Shown here: positions 1-12,024 of the stretch, one piece after another
Layout: each line of letters begins with the position of its first letter
Numbering within the stretch: the stretch's first letter is position 1
DNA from: Pleurotus djamor
Taxonomy: Eukaryota > Basidiomycota > Agaricomycetes > Agaricales > Pleurotaceae
Direction of reading: 5' to 3'
Length of the DNA stretch: 64,000 bases
Assembly (NCBI GenBank): GCA_029747585.1
Contig: JAPEVF010000029.1
Coordinates: 1 to 64,000, forward strand
The notes under the pieces: generated by a model
The model's database searches: none
What the model saw: only the letters and a program-made list of their open reading frames with translations
Told to the model about the DNA's origin: nothing
Program-made: the position numbers and the translations under genes

Positions 1-86
1 CTAGCGAGGGCCGAGGCAGCATACGTGCCTCCAGGGCCTCCGCCGACGATGAGGACTTGGACGTGCTTTGCAAAATCGACATTCAT
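1..86 (-). CDS. FAD-dependent oxidoreductase / halogenase-like, N-terminal fragment
   Basis: Only the first 28 codons lie in the window; the gene continues past the left edge. The reading starts at the ATG complementary to 84-86 and gives an N-terminus with VLIVGGGPGG, the GxGxxG dinucleotide-binding motif that opens FAD-binding Rossmann folds, followed by TYAASALA. This combination so close to the N-terminus is typical of fungal flavin-dependent halogenases and related monooxygenases, which use FADH2 to halogenate or hydroxylate small molecules. The motif is seen; FAD binding follows from family knowledge; the halogenase assignment is inference, since other FAD oxidoreductases start the same way. 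Confidence 0.55.
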   Translation of the reverse strand, partial: MNVDFAKHVQVLIVGGGPGGTYAASALA

Positions 87-1853
87 GTCAGCATGGGTGC
101 GTGGAAGGCAGTCGCGACAAACTCACCCTGGGTGGTTGTGTATAGGAAACATCACTTGAAGAATGCATTACAACAAGGAGCGTGAAGTGCGGAATGTGGT
201 TGTGCTTTGGGGGAGGGACAAAAGAGACCGGCCTAGTCAATGTGGGAGGCTAGAGAGAGGCCTTTATACGATGGGAGGCCCCCGATGACCAATCTCATTA
301 ATTCAAAGGTATATGGGTATGTTCTCAGATTTCCCTTCGAGTCCCTACGATCTACCACGGCCACCCTGCCGAAGCTTCAGATCCCGAAAGGCAATCGGCT
401 TCCCTCTTTCAGACCCCGGCCACATGGCTTCCACGTGGGTAAAAGAGGCTCGGATATGTCTTGACCCGCGTAGCTTAACCCAAAGAGCCTTCGTCTCAGC
501 CTCCAGGTCTCCAGATTTTGCCGTCGCCTTGACCCGCTCAGAAATTGCTGACATACCCCTGCACTCCTTCGTCAGCAGACCTATCACGAGAACTGTCTAG
601 GCCAGCGCATCTTGAAAATTGGCGTCGACCTTCACGATCTATGCCCTGGCAAGTGAGGTCAATTATACCATAAGCAGGCGCTGCGCTCATCACTATGACG
701 TCCTTTCTGTTCCTTCTGTCCGATCGTCATAACATCAGGTCGTTATTGGTTCGTACCCATGACGCACATTAGGCAGCTTTAGGCAACCCGTCATGCTAGG
801 TTTTCAAGTGGGAAGCAATCGGTGAGATAAGGACGGCATTTTTGTCTATGTTTCGCGTTTGTGGACGCGATTATCTTGCGTTTGCAACCTGAAACGCGCC
901 AATGTCTCGAAGAAACAAATATTGCGACGCGCAAGCTCCAATCGTCTCAACCCTCGCCGTTTCTCAGAAAGAAGTTGGTTCCTGGAGCTTACAGCGGGCT
1001 TGACAAGTCGCGTGTCAACGTTATCTCCCTAGTGAATAAGGGACTTGGGCTCGGCCCGACCGAAGTGATTCCCCATGCTGAGTAGTGAACGTTTGAACAT
1101 TCATGATGTGAGTCATCAATCAATAAACATCTTTCATCGGCTGATCTTTGCTGTCGATGGAACCCTATTAATTCCAAGGAAGGCAAAATAGTTCTTCGAC
1201 AACGTCTCTATCTAACAGCTTGAACACAGAAGACGATGACTGCCCAGGGCCAGCCACATAACGATGGACGTTCCACCCAAACAACGGTCGGTGACTCCCC
1301 TGACTGCTTACGTGTGCGCTAACTTCGACCCCAAAAACCTAAATCCTCACTTTCATACGGGAGGTGTTTTTTCTAGCTTCGAGCTCCAGGTTAAACCCCC
1401 TTCTCTGGATCAATCCCGAGGAACCTTGGATTTCATCAGGGTATTATGAATTAGATTGCCGTACGCTTTGGGCCTTTACTTTGTGCATGCTCAAGCGGAG
1501 CCTTGATTGACATAAACCGTCAACACGATGTGTCGTCACAACAATAAGCTCTTCGATCAGTTAGGCGAAATTAGTATCTGGCGATGTGGCGCCTCGTTCT
1601 GTGAGCCCGTCGTCACCCCACTCACTTCGAACCACCTCCTCTTCTGAGGCGACTGATTTTCTGGTCTAACACCCCGTTGACGAAGTAATTAATGAAAATA
1701 CTCCGTTAATTGCGATATTAATTCATCTTGAACGTAGGAGCCCGCCTAGGCGGGTACTAACCAAGAAGTAAGTGACACCCCCTATGTCGACCCTCTCACG
1801 TGCATCGCGTGGCGTGCAACGCGTGACGTCAGCCTGGTTGATTTCGCGCCACC
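87..1853. other. Intergenic stretch, no supported gene
   Basis: About 1.8 kb between the left-edge oxidoreductase and the orphan gene at 1854. The short open frames here (for example 313-600 and 861-1085) overlap each other on both strands, lack recognisable domains and do not extend across plausible introns. The notable structure is an AT-rich patch around 1685-1730 followed by a perfect 14-base palindrome at 1741-1754. Confidence 0.5.
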
Positions 1854-2827
1854 ATGGACGAGTTGTCCGAATGCATCCAACAAGTCAAATACGACGGCTC
1901 TGAGGACGATGTCCTCGGCCACAGAGCCATTTTCAGTAGGCTCTAATTATTATCTCAGCAACCATCTCCTCATGCCCCATTTCCCTCAGCACATGTAGAA
2001 TCGCAATTTATCAACTCTCCCAAGCGTCGACATGAATGCCCACCATTAAATGTTATCCTTTATGCTGCTCGAAATATTATGCTTCCTGCTATAAACATGC
2101 CGCAGATACCTGACTTACTGGACTTGGTGACGATCGTGGAGTATCATCGCCAGGAAGCACACTCGAAGGTTGGCGAGGCGCTCACTTTCAACGCCCATTG
2201 GAGAAGCATGGGGGAGCCTGAAGAAGACCTTCTGAATGAAGAGGAGGAGGAATTTATGGAGGCGTTAATGGTGGAGGATGGTGACATGAGGGAATCGTAT
2301 CTCGCGGTCATTCAAGGACTCATCCAACTGGTGGGTCCGTGACACCATTCCTCTACGTATTCTTTCTGAACGCGATGCGAAGGACGTACATCATCTATGG
2401 ACTTCCGAGGCCCCTTCGATAGCAAAGCTCGCTGTTAGAATGAACGAATACTTTCCACCTACGAACGAAAAGTATCGTCGGGAGCCATCGTTGCTGTTTC
2501 ATTCAGACTTGAATGAGGAAGAACGAATGTTGATTGAGGGACTCGGTCGCAATACCATGGTGGTTATGAAACAAACGCTTGATTGGGCTGTGAGCCGAAT
2601 TGCACCCGGGTACGTGTCCTACGAACTGCTCCACCACTCATAGCTGATGCATCTTCAGACAATCCGTAGCGTCAGTCTTTCAATCCGAAGAGTTTGCTCA
2701 GGTTGGTCAGCCTGACGCCATCGAGACCGGGATCCCATCCTCACTGGAATGGTTGGAAAGAGTCGAACAAAACATCCAAAAGCTTGAAGTGATATTCACG
2801 GCCCATCCACACCTGGTTTCTTCGTGA
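1854..2827 (+). CDS. Hypothetical protein, orphan, possibly frameshifted
   Basis: I do not recognise this protein. The first exon starts at 1854 (MDELSECIQQ). An intron at about 1936-1989 joins in frame to a second exon reading through MLPAINMPQIPDLLDL and an acidic stretch LNEEEEEFMEAL. The frame then changes between about 2260 and 2320, either through a weak GTGGAG donor intron of 47 bases or through an indel, and continues as VRDTIPLRILSERDAK to about 2609. A good GTACGT donor starts an intron at 2610-2658, and the last exon ends at a TGA at 2825-2827. That several exons join in frame argues for a real gene. Its 3' end faces that of PDAT, about 90 bases away. Confidence 0.45.
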
Positions 2828-2916
2828 TATACATATATCTCGCATACATTAAATAACACATTGCTTTGTGTACTACTACATAATATCATGTAAAATATCG
2901 TATCCTAGTGCTCTAT

Positions 2917-5847
2917 TCAATCCCATTGTATCTTCTGGGCATACTCTCTAATATTCGATACAAAGCTGGACTCTATTTCATCCCCAACGCCCGTGGCGAC
3001 CTGGAGTATAAGTTCGTTAAGCCCTGTTGACCCAAGGATATCTACGTGATCACTCGTGTTCGCCCCACCCCTGGGGATAGAGGGGACCGGCCGATGCGGT
3101 AGCTAAGCGGAGAGTCGGGATGGTCAGCCAAGCTCGGAAGACAATCGTGGAGGCTAAGCCAGGCGATGCGCACCTCAACCGTAGTAACCTTGATACCAGC
3201 GGGATTCCATCGAGGTCTCTTCCAACCCTCAACGCACATGGCTCCGAGGCTCAACAGACTCACAGTGCCGTCCCCTTCGCCCATTTTTACCCCGTTTACA
3301 ATCTTGACAAGAGAATTAAGCACATGGTATCCACGGGAGAGGAAGTTAATGTTAATTCACTGACTTTAGGCGTTATCTGTTCGTCCGTATATTCTGAGTC
3401 AATCCAGCTCCGCCTTGACATGGGCATGTCCAACGGTTTCCGAGGACTTTGGCAGTTCTCTTGAACAGGCTCGACGCAATGAGGATTACCGCTGTCCGGC
3501 GATGTGTCGTCAAACTCGTTGCCACCTTTTACATACCTGCAATGTGGTGGTGTAAGGAATGATACAGCACAAATAAGGCGACGAAATCCCTACCAATAGG
3601 AACGCTATGAAGGCAATGCTAAGTAAACGGGCTGGCTTCTGTGGGAGAACGGCGTACCTCCGTATCTTTGCCATGTCCATACACGCAGTAGATTTTCATA
3701 GACGGTGCATCAGGAAGTCTGAGAAGGATGAGGAGGTGATTTACAGATGATTGAGGGACCGTACCTAGACTCCAGAGGGTTCGACCACTTGGTGTGGTCA
3801 TCGTTGTTCTTTCGAAGGACTTGCTCATCGCGCTCGATGCCGTAAGAATAGTTTGTCCCAATCATTTTCTAAGGGCCTGAATTGAGAAGGCTTCGCATAG
3901 AGATGGAGATATACGGACGAACTTGGAAGCTAGATGGGGTATGCTCGAGTATCCAATTTACGGCCTCGTCCGCGGTCATATTCTTTAACTCTTGGTCACC
4001 ATGCTTGGGGTCAAGTTGAAGGGTGCGACGAAATGCGATTAAATCGCTGTGGGAGAGGGTTGAATCGGGCATGTCGTCCGGTGCATGGACGCCATCTCCC
4101 CAAACAGCAGACCCGCCCTAGTAGGCCCAGATCAGCCTTCAGCATCCGAGTTCAAGGTGTTGGTTCAGTATACCTTGATCCACATGCTTGCACTGCCGGC
4201 CCAACTCCGAAATAGCTTTTGACGTTCTTTCCTGGAGAAAAACTGCTCCAAGACTGATCCACGACGACGAGAGATGAGTGATAGAGATCACCGGGGCGAA
4301 GTAGCCCGGATCGTACCGTAAGCACCAGCAGGATTCATTTGCACAGTATCTTTCATCTCCCCCGAAAGCAAAGCTGCCATGGCTTTAGCCTATCAAACGA
4401 TTAGCACTACAGAAGGACCGTGTAACGAAGTGGAGCGTACGACACCCTGTCAAAGGAGATGAGCCATGAAACTAGCTGAAAGGAAAAGCAGAGCACTGAC
4501 CAGATGAGTTCCCGCAATCGAGACAAATGCCTCAATGTGGTCCTAAGTTAAACGTACATATATGAATGACGGTTCGAAAGATAAGGGTAGCCATTACTAA
4601 CCTCGACCCAATGAGGACCGCCGCCGCCAAATTCGGGGGCCTCAACCCATTTGAAACTACAAGGACCGCGTGAGTCATGTATGAAATAGTATGTCAGTAT
4701 GGATCACTCACAAGTACTACATGGACGCAGTCAGGATAAGGATACTGGCATTTCCGGAGTACGAAGAGTCTGAGAACTCACCAGCATCAGCTGGGGGTAT
4801 AGTCAGGCAAGGACAATTGGATATAAGGAACACCGGGCACGCACTGTCGCTCCCATTGAATGTGCTGCAATCACTGTTTTCTTGCGCTGACGTCGTCTGT
4901 AGATTGGCTCTGATTTGCACTCATGATGCTAGCAAGATATTGAGGCTTACTTGAATCCCTCAATAGTAGCCTTGAGCTTGGAGAAATAGCCATCGCGTTC
5001 TTCAAGGTTCCAGAACGAAAGTCTCCAGTCGTATGGTGCCAGGTAGAGGTTGTTTGAATCATAATTGACAACAGCTAGGTTTTCTATTATCTTCGACCTA
5101 CCTCACGATAAGTTGGAGATTCGAACCGCGGTCAGGTACACCATACGCACCACAACCAATAGCCTTGTATGAAGTTACTTGCTGCGTCGAATCCTTCAGC
5201 TGCTCGAACCTTGGCATCTGGGGGATCTAGGCCAGTGACAGGATCAAGCATCATTGCAGCTATCCATCTATCGCGGTTGAACGTGACTTGTGATATCATG
5301 TTGAAGCCTCCCCAAACCTTTTCTCGGAAGAAAGCTCTGTAATCGGGAGACGTTGACCATGATTCCAAGCTCTAACAAGCGTAAGGTTCGTTGATTTAAG
5401 TATCTGATTGTGTCCATAACAGCTACAAGAAAACATACGGTGGAGATAATGCCAGGTACGAGAACCAGAGGATATTCGGCTGACAGCCCGCGGGCTTTCA
5501 TCTTTTCCCCCACTTGAAACTCTCTGCCATCACGATTTAGTTTCCAAACTTCGGGGATGCTGCTCCTGAAGCGACTCCATTCCTCCCCCACTCTCGCGAA
5601 GTCGAGTTCAGGGAGCTGAGGGAGGTTGAGATCGAGTTCGTTCATGAGGACAGATAGTTGAGCCTGCATTTCACGAATGTCGTTCGTCTCAACAAACATG
5701 AAGGCAAGAATGCTGCCCACTGAGATGAATCATCAGTTTCCTGGACAAAAGCATCCTGAAGGCGACATACAGCATAATCCCAAGGAGAACAAGAATCTGC
5801 GCGTTGTATAGAATCGACGGTGTCCCTTGAGTTATACTGTAAGCCAT
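2917..5847 (-). CDS. LRO1: Phospholipid:diacylglycerol acyltransferase (PDAT, Lro1-type)
   Basis: Makes triacylglycerol by moving an acyl chain from a phospholipid to diacylglycerol at the ER; it is LCAT-related. The start at 5845-5847 gives a short N-terminus and then a membrane anchor (ILVLLGIML spliced to ILAFMFVETND). Further exons give VLVPGIISTGLESW, TGLDPPDAKVRAAEGFDA, the nucleophile motif AAHSMGA (near 4830), VEAPEFGGGGPHWVE, SGEMKDT, LPDAPSMKIYCVYGHGKDTE, the catalytic Asp region GDGTVSLLSLGAMC and the catalytic His in NTSDHVDILGS, ending at a TGA at 2917-2919. Ser, Asp and His are therefore all visible. There are about ten introns of roughly 50 bases. A small same-strand coiled-coil ORF lies just upstream (5869-6039) and might be an alternative 5' exon. 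Confidence 0.9.
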
Positions 5848-5868
5848 GTCAAGCGTAGGGGAAAGACT

Positions 5869-6039
5869 CTAATTAAGAACCTTTGACGCGTTGTTTTCGT
5901 GCAACTCCTCGATCTCCGCATCTTTGTCCTCTAACTGGTCTTGCAGATCGCGCAGGTGTTCCTCGCTTGTGTCGTGAGCAGCTTCATCGTTGGCAGTGTC
6001 CGGATCGGCCCAAGTTCGCGTTCGCTTTACAGCTACCAT
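5869..6039 (-). CDS. Small charged coiled-coil ORF upstream of PDAT (56 aa)
   Basis: An open frame on the PDAT strand begins MVAVKRTRTWADPDTAND, continues with a heptad-like acidic helix (HLRDLQDQLEDKDAEIEELH) and stops 21 bases before the PDAT start codon. Its composition looks like a genuine protein rather than random sequence. It could be an alternative first exon of PDAT, an upstream ORF in the PDAT leader or a separate microprotein. No splice from its end restores the PDAT frame cleanly; a weak GTTAGA donor inside it could. Function unknown. Confidence 0.35.
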   Translation of the reverse strand: MVAVKRTRTWADPDTANDEAAHDTSEEHLRDLQDQLEDKDAEIEELHENNASKVLN

Positions 6040-6215
6040 TCACGAGCACAATTCACTTGGAAGGGATGGGAGAGTCGTGAAGGTCGCTAGTAACACGTGA
6101 GGAGAGTTGCGCAAATGAGGATGCTGTCGGTGATCGCGCCGGCTCAACCCACGTGGGACGCCAGCCCGGGCCGGCAACGGGCACCCTCCTGACCAGTCGC
6201 TGACCAGTCTATGAG

Positions 6216-6222
6216 TATATAG
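6216..6222 (+). promoter_or_regulatory. TATA box of the aldo-keto reductase
   Basis: TATATAG lies about 62 bases before the start codon at 6284, inside the region shared with the divergent PDAT gene. Just upstream, TGACCAGTC occurs twice with an 11-base period (6190-6209). Confidence 0.45.
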
Positions 6223-6283
6223 TTGGATTCTTCCCACTGAGTAGCTGTTCAAACCGTCGTATCTGAGCCCACCAGAACCCAAC

Positions 6284-7771
6284 AATGTCCTCAGATATCC
6301 CCTCTTTTAAGCTCAATAACGACACTGAAATTCCAGCCATTGGCATGGGGTCAGGAAATCCAGCCCTATAAATTTAANACCTTGCCTCACCACTGGATTA
6401 ACATAGATGTTGGCTTGGTGCTGTTGGAGGAGGGAAGCGAGTCTATGATATGTGCACTCTGGCTTTACAGGTATAGTCCTCTCGCTCATTGAAGGTGTCA
6501 ACGACTTCGTGAAGGCTCAACTATACCTACACTGTCGCACAGAACGGTTATCGGCATTTCGATACGGTGAGATTGAGAGCTCTATTCATGAGACATTACT
6601 CTAAGATACTGTTAAGGCCTATGGATATGGTAAGTCGCATTTACGTCCTTCGTGTCGGGAGGTGGACCTTGCTCCCCCATAGGCAACGAAAAGGAGGTAG
6701 GAGAGGCGATCAGGGACTCACGCATTTCTAGGGAAGAGATATACATCACCACCAAGCTCCCGTAAGCTACTGATAAGCACTTTGAAAGCGGTGAAAAAAT
6801 CAACTAAATATTCGTCTTAGCAATGATGCTCATCACAGAGTACGGGAGTCATTTGAAGAATCTCTAGACAAGCTGGGTTGTGACTATATCGACTTGTATC
6901 TGATGCACTGGCCAGTGGCCGTGATTGAAGGTTTGTGACCTTGCCTAATTGATGATCTCTCAGCTAACATTGGCTGCTTGAATAAATATTCGATAGATAC
7001 TTCTGGTGAGAGCAGGACCCTTCGTCCCGAAGAAACGCCTACCATCATCGACACCTGGAAATCTATGGAAGAGCTCTTAGGAACTGGTGATAAGCAGCTT
7101 CAGGTCACGCTTTGAGTAGCTTATCTGACGATGACGTTTGGTATTCGATAGGCAAAGTCAAAACCATCGGAGTCTCCAACTTCTCGGTGAAAACTCTCAG
7201 CGCCCTCCTACCACATTGCACCGTCATACCTGCTACAAATCAAGTCGAACTTCATCCATGTCTCCCGCAAGAAGAGNTCGTAAAATTCTGCACCGAAAAA
7301 GGAATAGTCTTGACCGCTTACAGTCCTCTCGGTGCGTAGNNTCAAGGGAGACGACTCCTAGCCCCTGCTGACAATGTCCATTGCAAAGGCCGNTCCAAGA
7401 CTTTGCTCGAGCATCCTACTATCAACGAGGTCTCGAAGGAAACAGCCTCCACTCCTGCACAGGTCCTACTTGGTTGGTCTGTTCAGAGAGGGATAATTGT
7501 TGTACCGAAAAGCGAAGACAATGAGAGGATGAAAACAAACATCAAGGCATGTTGTTGGTCATTTCTGTCCGAATTTAGATAGCTAAACGATGGCCATGAC
7601 GAACAGCTCATCCACCTTTCCGACGTTCAGATAGAAAGGATCAATGGGATCCACAAAGCTCCGGGGATGCATCGGTCCTTGCTCACCTATCACAGTCCAN
7701 AGGGCGGGGCCTTCGGATGGTCCTACGATGACTTTGGTTGGCCTATGACCACGGGTGGAATAGTTGCGTAG
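6284..7771 (+). CDS. Aldo/keto reductase
   Basis: NADPH-dependent carbonyl reductase of the AKR superfamily, probably cytosolic; the substrate cannot be told. The start MSSDIPSFKLNNDTEIPAIGMG is the usual AKR opening. Exons then give GGGKRVYDMCTLAL, NGYRHFDT, AYGYGNEKEVGEAIRDS, EEIYITTKLP, DYIDLYLMHWPV, KVKTIGVSNFSVKTL, NQVELHPCLPQ and VLTAYSPLGA. The catalytic tetrad Asp (FDT), Tyr (YGNE), Lys (TTK) and His (MHW) is intact. The later part carries VVPKSEDNERMKTNIK. The last intron appears to use a GC...AG pair (AAG|GCATGT ... ATAG, about 7546-7580), followed by a final exon of about 60 residues ending at 7771. N bases at 7277 and 7340-7341 leave a few residues uncertain. Confidence 0.85.
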
Positions 7772-7903
7772 TAGCAAAATGTGGAGAAGAAGTATTATCA
7801 GNACAACAGGACGCAGAGAAAACCAAAGTGTAAATAAGTGAAGGAAAGATCAAGGAAATAATAATAATATCATNATGTCGTAANTGTCGTAGGNCGTAAA
7901 GAG

Positions 7904-10900
7904 TCATCCGTGTCGTATGCGAGGGTCTGGATATGGGCTATAGNTNGAATNAGTTAGTTCGTGGTAAGGCTGCGAAATCCGTCTCGTAGCTGGCCTGTTC
8001 GCCGAGCCGGCTTGAGAATCATGGAGTCGAGCAGAGGGGTCTCGATTGAGCCCATTNTCACCAGTCTGGTGACGAGAGGNATAAACAGGACGTGAGTATT
8101 GATAGGTTTGAGGATGACCGGGGGAANTGGATGAAGACGAGGGATTATCAATGGATCTGTNCGGGTTGGTGTAGGTAGGGNTAGNTNGCGGATAATTTGG
8201 CTGAGCGAGGGGAGGAGGTGTAGTCAATGTGGTAGGTCGAGGAACACGCCGGGGAGGCCGTGAAGAGGAAGCAACACCTTCAGGAGACCGGGTAGATTGA
8301 GAAGGTAGAGTGTAATCCTGTGGGGAGGTCGGAGGGGAGGTTGGACCGCTCGTGTTTCGCCGCCCTCGATCCTCTGCGCGAATTGTGTGATGAGATGCAG
8401 CTGTGAGGAACGTAGCGTCTGATTGGGGAGAACCTGGGACGTTGTGCACGTCAGGGTTTTCTGAATGAAATGCTGATTCTCTCCTGTGAAGGGCCGAATT
8501 AGTTTTAGGAGGGACTTCGGGCGCCTGTGGGGAATGAGAAGAAGGGTGCACAATTTCACCCTCAAGACTAGTCGGGGAACTGATACCCTGTGGTACCGTC
8601 AGAGGATAGTTTCGCAAGCCAGCCATGCCAAAAGACGCATCAGCTACATTTGCAAGGGAGATCTGTAAGGGCGATATAGCCCTTACGGGAAGCCAATCGN
8701 TGGACGGGGATACAAGGGAGGTCTGGCCATCATGATCNTTCGTGGATGTGTGGTTTGTGCTTGGAGGAAACATTCGGCCGAGAGCGCTATCAGNGCGNGT
8801 TGCTTGAGGAGGCAGCTCCAAGGCTTCGTTGTTGGGGAGGCCATTAGATGGGGGACGTGGATCTCGCCGAGATGGTGCTGGATGACCATNTCGATTTCTG
8901 CGCTCNCGCTTGGGTTTGGCTTTCTGCGGCTCGGGTTCTTCTGGTATGCTAAGGCCCAAGGCTGAGTGGGTCTGTTGAGCTCTGTGATTCCGAATCAAGC
9001 TGGGTGGCGGAGGGTCATCANAGTCAAACTCGTCATGAATTAGGAGACGNCGATCATTCTGGTCACGAGAGGAAGGTCGATGACGAGACTTCGTTCGCGG
9101 CGGTCTTCGTTGGGATGGTACACGAGANTGAGCCNACTCATAATCCCCACTCTGCGAGAGACGATCATAAACGTTGCGCCACCAAGACCTCTGGCGACGG
9201 TCAGGCNGCGGGATATCATCCGTGTCATCTAGCGGGNATCTAGTCAGAGACATATAAGGAAAATGATACAGTCCNCATACCAGGGCCAAAACCCCTGCTT
9301 GCTAATTCCCTTTCGATCTGCGCTTCAAGCCCTTCACTACGTTCTCGTCTGGCTCGACCAAGCCAATCCCGACGGCCGTCAATGTCAATTTGTTCCTCGA
9401 CCTCAACTCTGATGAGAGTGTCCTTCTCTCCATTCGCGCTCTTGCTCCTGGGAGTTGCTTCGGACAAGCCTTTACTGGCCCGAGTAGGAGCGGAAGGCAG
9501 TCTACTCCGCCCATGTACTTGTTCGTAGTCTGCCATTCTGCGAGCTCCGATGTCAGGTCTGGGCTCGCGACCTCGCATGCGNTCCCACAGATAAACACAT
9601 CCCTCCCAAAGCTCTCTGAANGTTTCGCGGAAATCCATGGCGTGGCCTAATGCACGAAGGCGCTTCGTTCGCTGAGGTGGGGGATCGCTCGATTTGGGGT
9701 CGTGAAACGGTCGGTATGGTTTATAAGTGAACGCCTTAACATGTAAGAATCCGAATAACCTAAAGCGAGTCAATGGATNTGGAAGTAGTAGTAAAGCATT
9801 ACTCACATCATCTCGAAGGTCTCAAGGAGGGCACCAATTCCGATNTTGATATCTTCGGCCGTCATGAATTCAGACTATAACAATGTNTGAATGAGTTGTT
9901 CATGGGTGGTGGGAGAAACGTACGTCTTTTATGAGCCCAAACGATGCCAGAAAAGAGAGACCCGTAGCCTGCCAGAAGGTTAGGAAGACTAAGGACGACG
10001 TGTCATTGTTTGAGAAGNAACAGCAACTCTGGGTATGACATACCGACTGCTTTNACTGCGAAAAGTTTGAGGAGTGGTTTGTGCGGCGCAAGCTCCTCCG
10101 ANACCGGAACGTACAACTGGATCAGACAGTACATGGCGATCGTCACTGAGATGGACACGATGNCAATGATCTAGGTGGGAGCTCGTAAGNATCGCCAGAA
10201 AGAAGAGGGGTCACGTACATAAATGTGGCCCCATCCAGGGCTCCAAGAAGACTCGCAATATAAACCAGCNTACTCGAGAATAACAGCTGCAAGCGTCGTG
10301 CTAGAAGATCGTGAGTGCNTATNTATTTCGTCAGATGCGAGACGCGTACGTAGGGCGGATGACACAATATTGTAAAACTCCCCATTTTTGCAGCTGGAGG
10401 AAGTAGAGGCCGTCCTAAGGTTGAACACGAGCGTTAGCACGAGTTGAAGACACTCGATCGAATGACTCACCACTGGTTTCCACTTCACAAAGCCCATCGG
10501 CCAGACCCATTTCTTACACTTCTCTCCCTTCTTCAACGCCTCTCTATCAGCCTCCCGAGACAAACCAGCCTTCCTGAAGATTGCCCTCTGTTCTTCGGGA
10601 TCCGGAGATAGATACATCAACAAAAGGTAGAAGAATGACGTCAACACAGTAGACTCGTATCCGTCTCGGATAAGGATAAGGGGAGTGGATTGATTCTAGA
10701 AGAGATTTGATGTGAGTAATATACTGGGCTAGAATGCATCCCCACTGACCCAGAACAGAAAAGAAGCAAAACTAATNAGGGCGTAAATGGGCACCATGAA
10801 GAGAAGGCGAACGATATCTAGAAGAGTTTGTAAGAAGCCATCGGATAATCACCNAGATGGTNTAGCTCACATCTCTGCTCTCGTTTCTGGCGTTCTTTGC

Positions 10901-11228
10901 GTGAGTCTTGAGGGACGGTTTAGTTCGTGGAGACATACATTAGTGTACCATTGAAGATGCTTGTTAATNAGCCACAGAGAGGTGACTGTCGCAACCATGG
11001 CAAAGAAGCCANATATAATCCACCCGACCTAGATAATCCATGTCAGAGGAAGGACTAGAGAAACATGCGAAATGAGGNGTACATGATAGACTAGACGANA
11101 TTCATCANCNGACTAGCAACGCTCGGATCGAAATTGAACTTACCTCTGAATTGAATNTTACCGTTCTCAAACAGAGGAGGGCCTTCAGGAGCTCTTTCTT
11201 TGTGGCATGTTGCTTCCGACTCAGACAT
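7904..11228 (-). CDS. DUF300 / OSTalpha-TMEM184 family membrane protein
   Basis: Multi-pass membrane protein of the Solute_trans_a (DUF300) family, related to animal OSTalpha and TMEM184; in fungi the transported substrate is unknown. The start at 11226-11228 gives MSESEATCHKERAPEGPP, then hydrophobic segments including VGWII.GFFAMVATVTSLW, LFMVPIYALISFASFLFW, TSFFYLLLMYLS, the loop FRKAGLSREADREALKKGEK, CVIRPTTTLAAVILEY, VSISVTIAMYCLIQLY, FFTFWQATGLSFLASFG and LFRLFGFLHVKAFTYKPYRP. The RPTTT and HVKAFTYKPY motifs are characteristic. The C-terminal half, from about 9700 down to 7904, is a long polar Ser/Pro/Arg-rich tail predicted to be disordered. At least eight short introns. Divergent from the carboxypeptidase at 12025. 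Confidence 0.85.
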
Positions 11229-12024
11229 TGTCGATGATGGCTTGGGGGATTCGATTTCGTATTTCGAGGNTCAATAGNNGNANAAATGAGTGGAACAGAT
11301 GTATCGCAAGAGTCGTTAAAAGTCGTTATTTCATAAGTCGAAGTTGATGATGAGGCAGAGAAANGCTCGATGTTGTAGTGGCTTCGACGCGTCCTCGACG
11401 TCGTTGGCGTCGACCGAGAGTCGACGATCGTGAGTGCGGGACGGGACCTCGATTCGCCTAATATGGAAGTTTCTTCTCATGGCTATACTCGCTCAGGAGG
11501 CGACGAACTTCAAAAATTTGTGGATGATTCATGATTGATTCACTCTATCACCATCCACTCCATATGTGGTCTCCTGCTGGTTGAATGTTTTCCTCCCACC
11601 GATGCNATCGTCTGACCTCTTCNATCGCTTCTGACGGAGCACGGATTACCGCACCCGACTTCGAACCATATGCCAGGCTGAGTTTCTTCGTTCTCTGGAT
11701 TTGTTATCAGGTATCGAGCTCGCCTTCGCGTCCATGCGCTAGGTCTATTCATGGAACTCTGACTCGTACGGCCTCANTCGGCTTGGGGGAAGCAATACCG
11801 TACATGTCTTCGACCAATGTTCATCGAGTACGACCGTGAGATCGTCCTCAGTGTACCATGTAATGTGACGGATGAACCTTCGACTTCTCCTGCAAGTCTC
11901 GCCCCGCGCAACCAGGTCCCGCATGNATCGCGCCGGGAGGGTACCCTCAGCTAGTCCTTATAAAAGGNTGATTTTTTGATGATGTGAANCAAGGGTAGCN
12001 TGTACCTCGACCTCATTCTCACAC
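11229..12024. other. Divergent intergenic region
   Basis: About 0.8 kb between the DUF300 gene and the serine carboxypeptidase. It holds short direct repeats of AAGTCGTT/AGTCGTT (about 11309-11336) and a cluster of GTCGAC/TCGACG units near 11385-11430. Open frames at 11540-11839 overlap on both strands and show no family signature. A TATA box for the carboxypeptidase lies at its right end. Confidence 0.5.
11959..11967 (+). promoter_or_regulatory. TATA box of the serine carboxypeptidase
   Basis: TATAAAAGG lies 58 bases before the start codon at 12025, the usual distance for strongly expressed secreted-enzyme genes in fungi. Confidence 0.55.
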
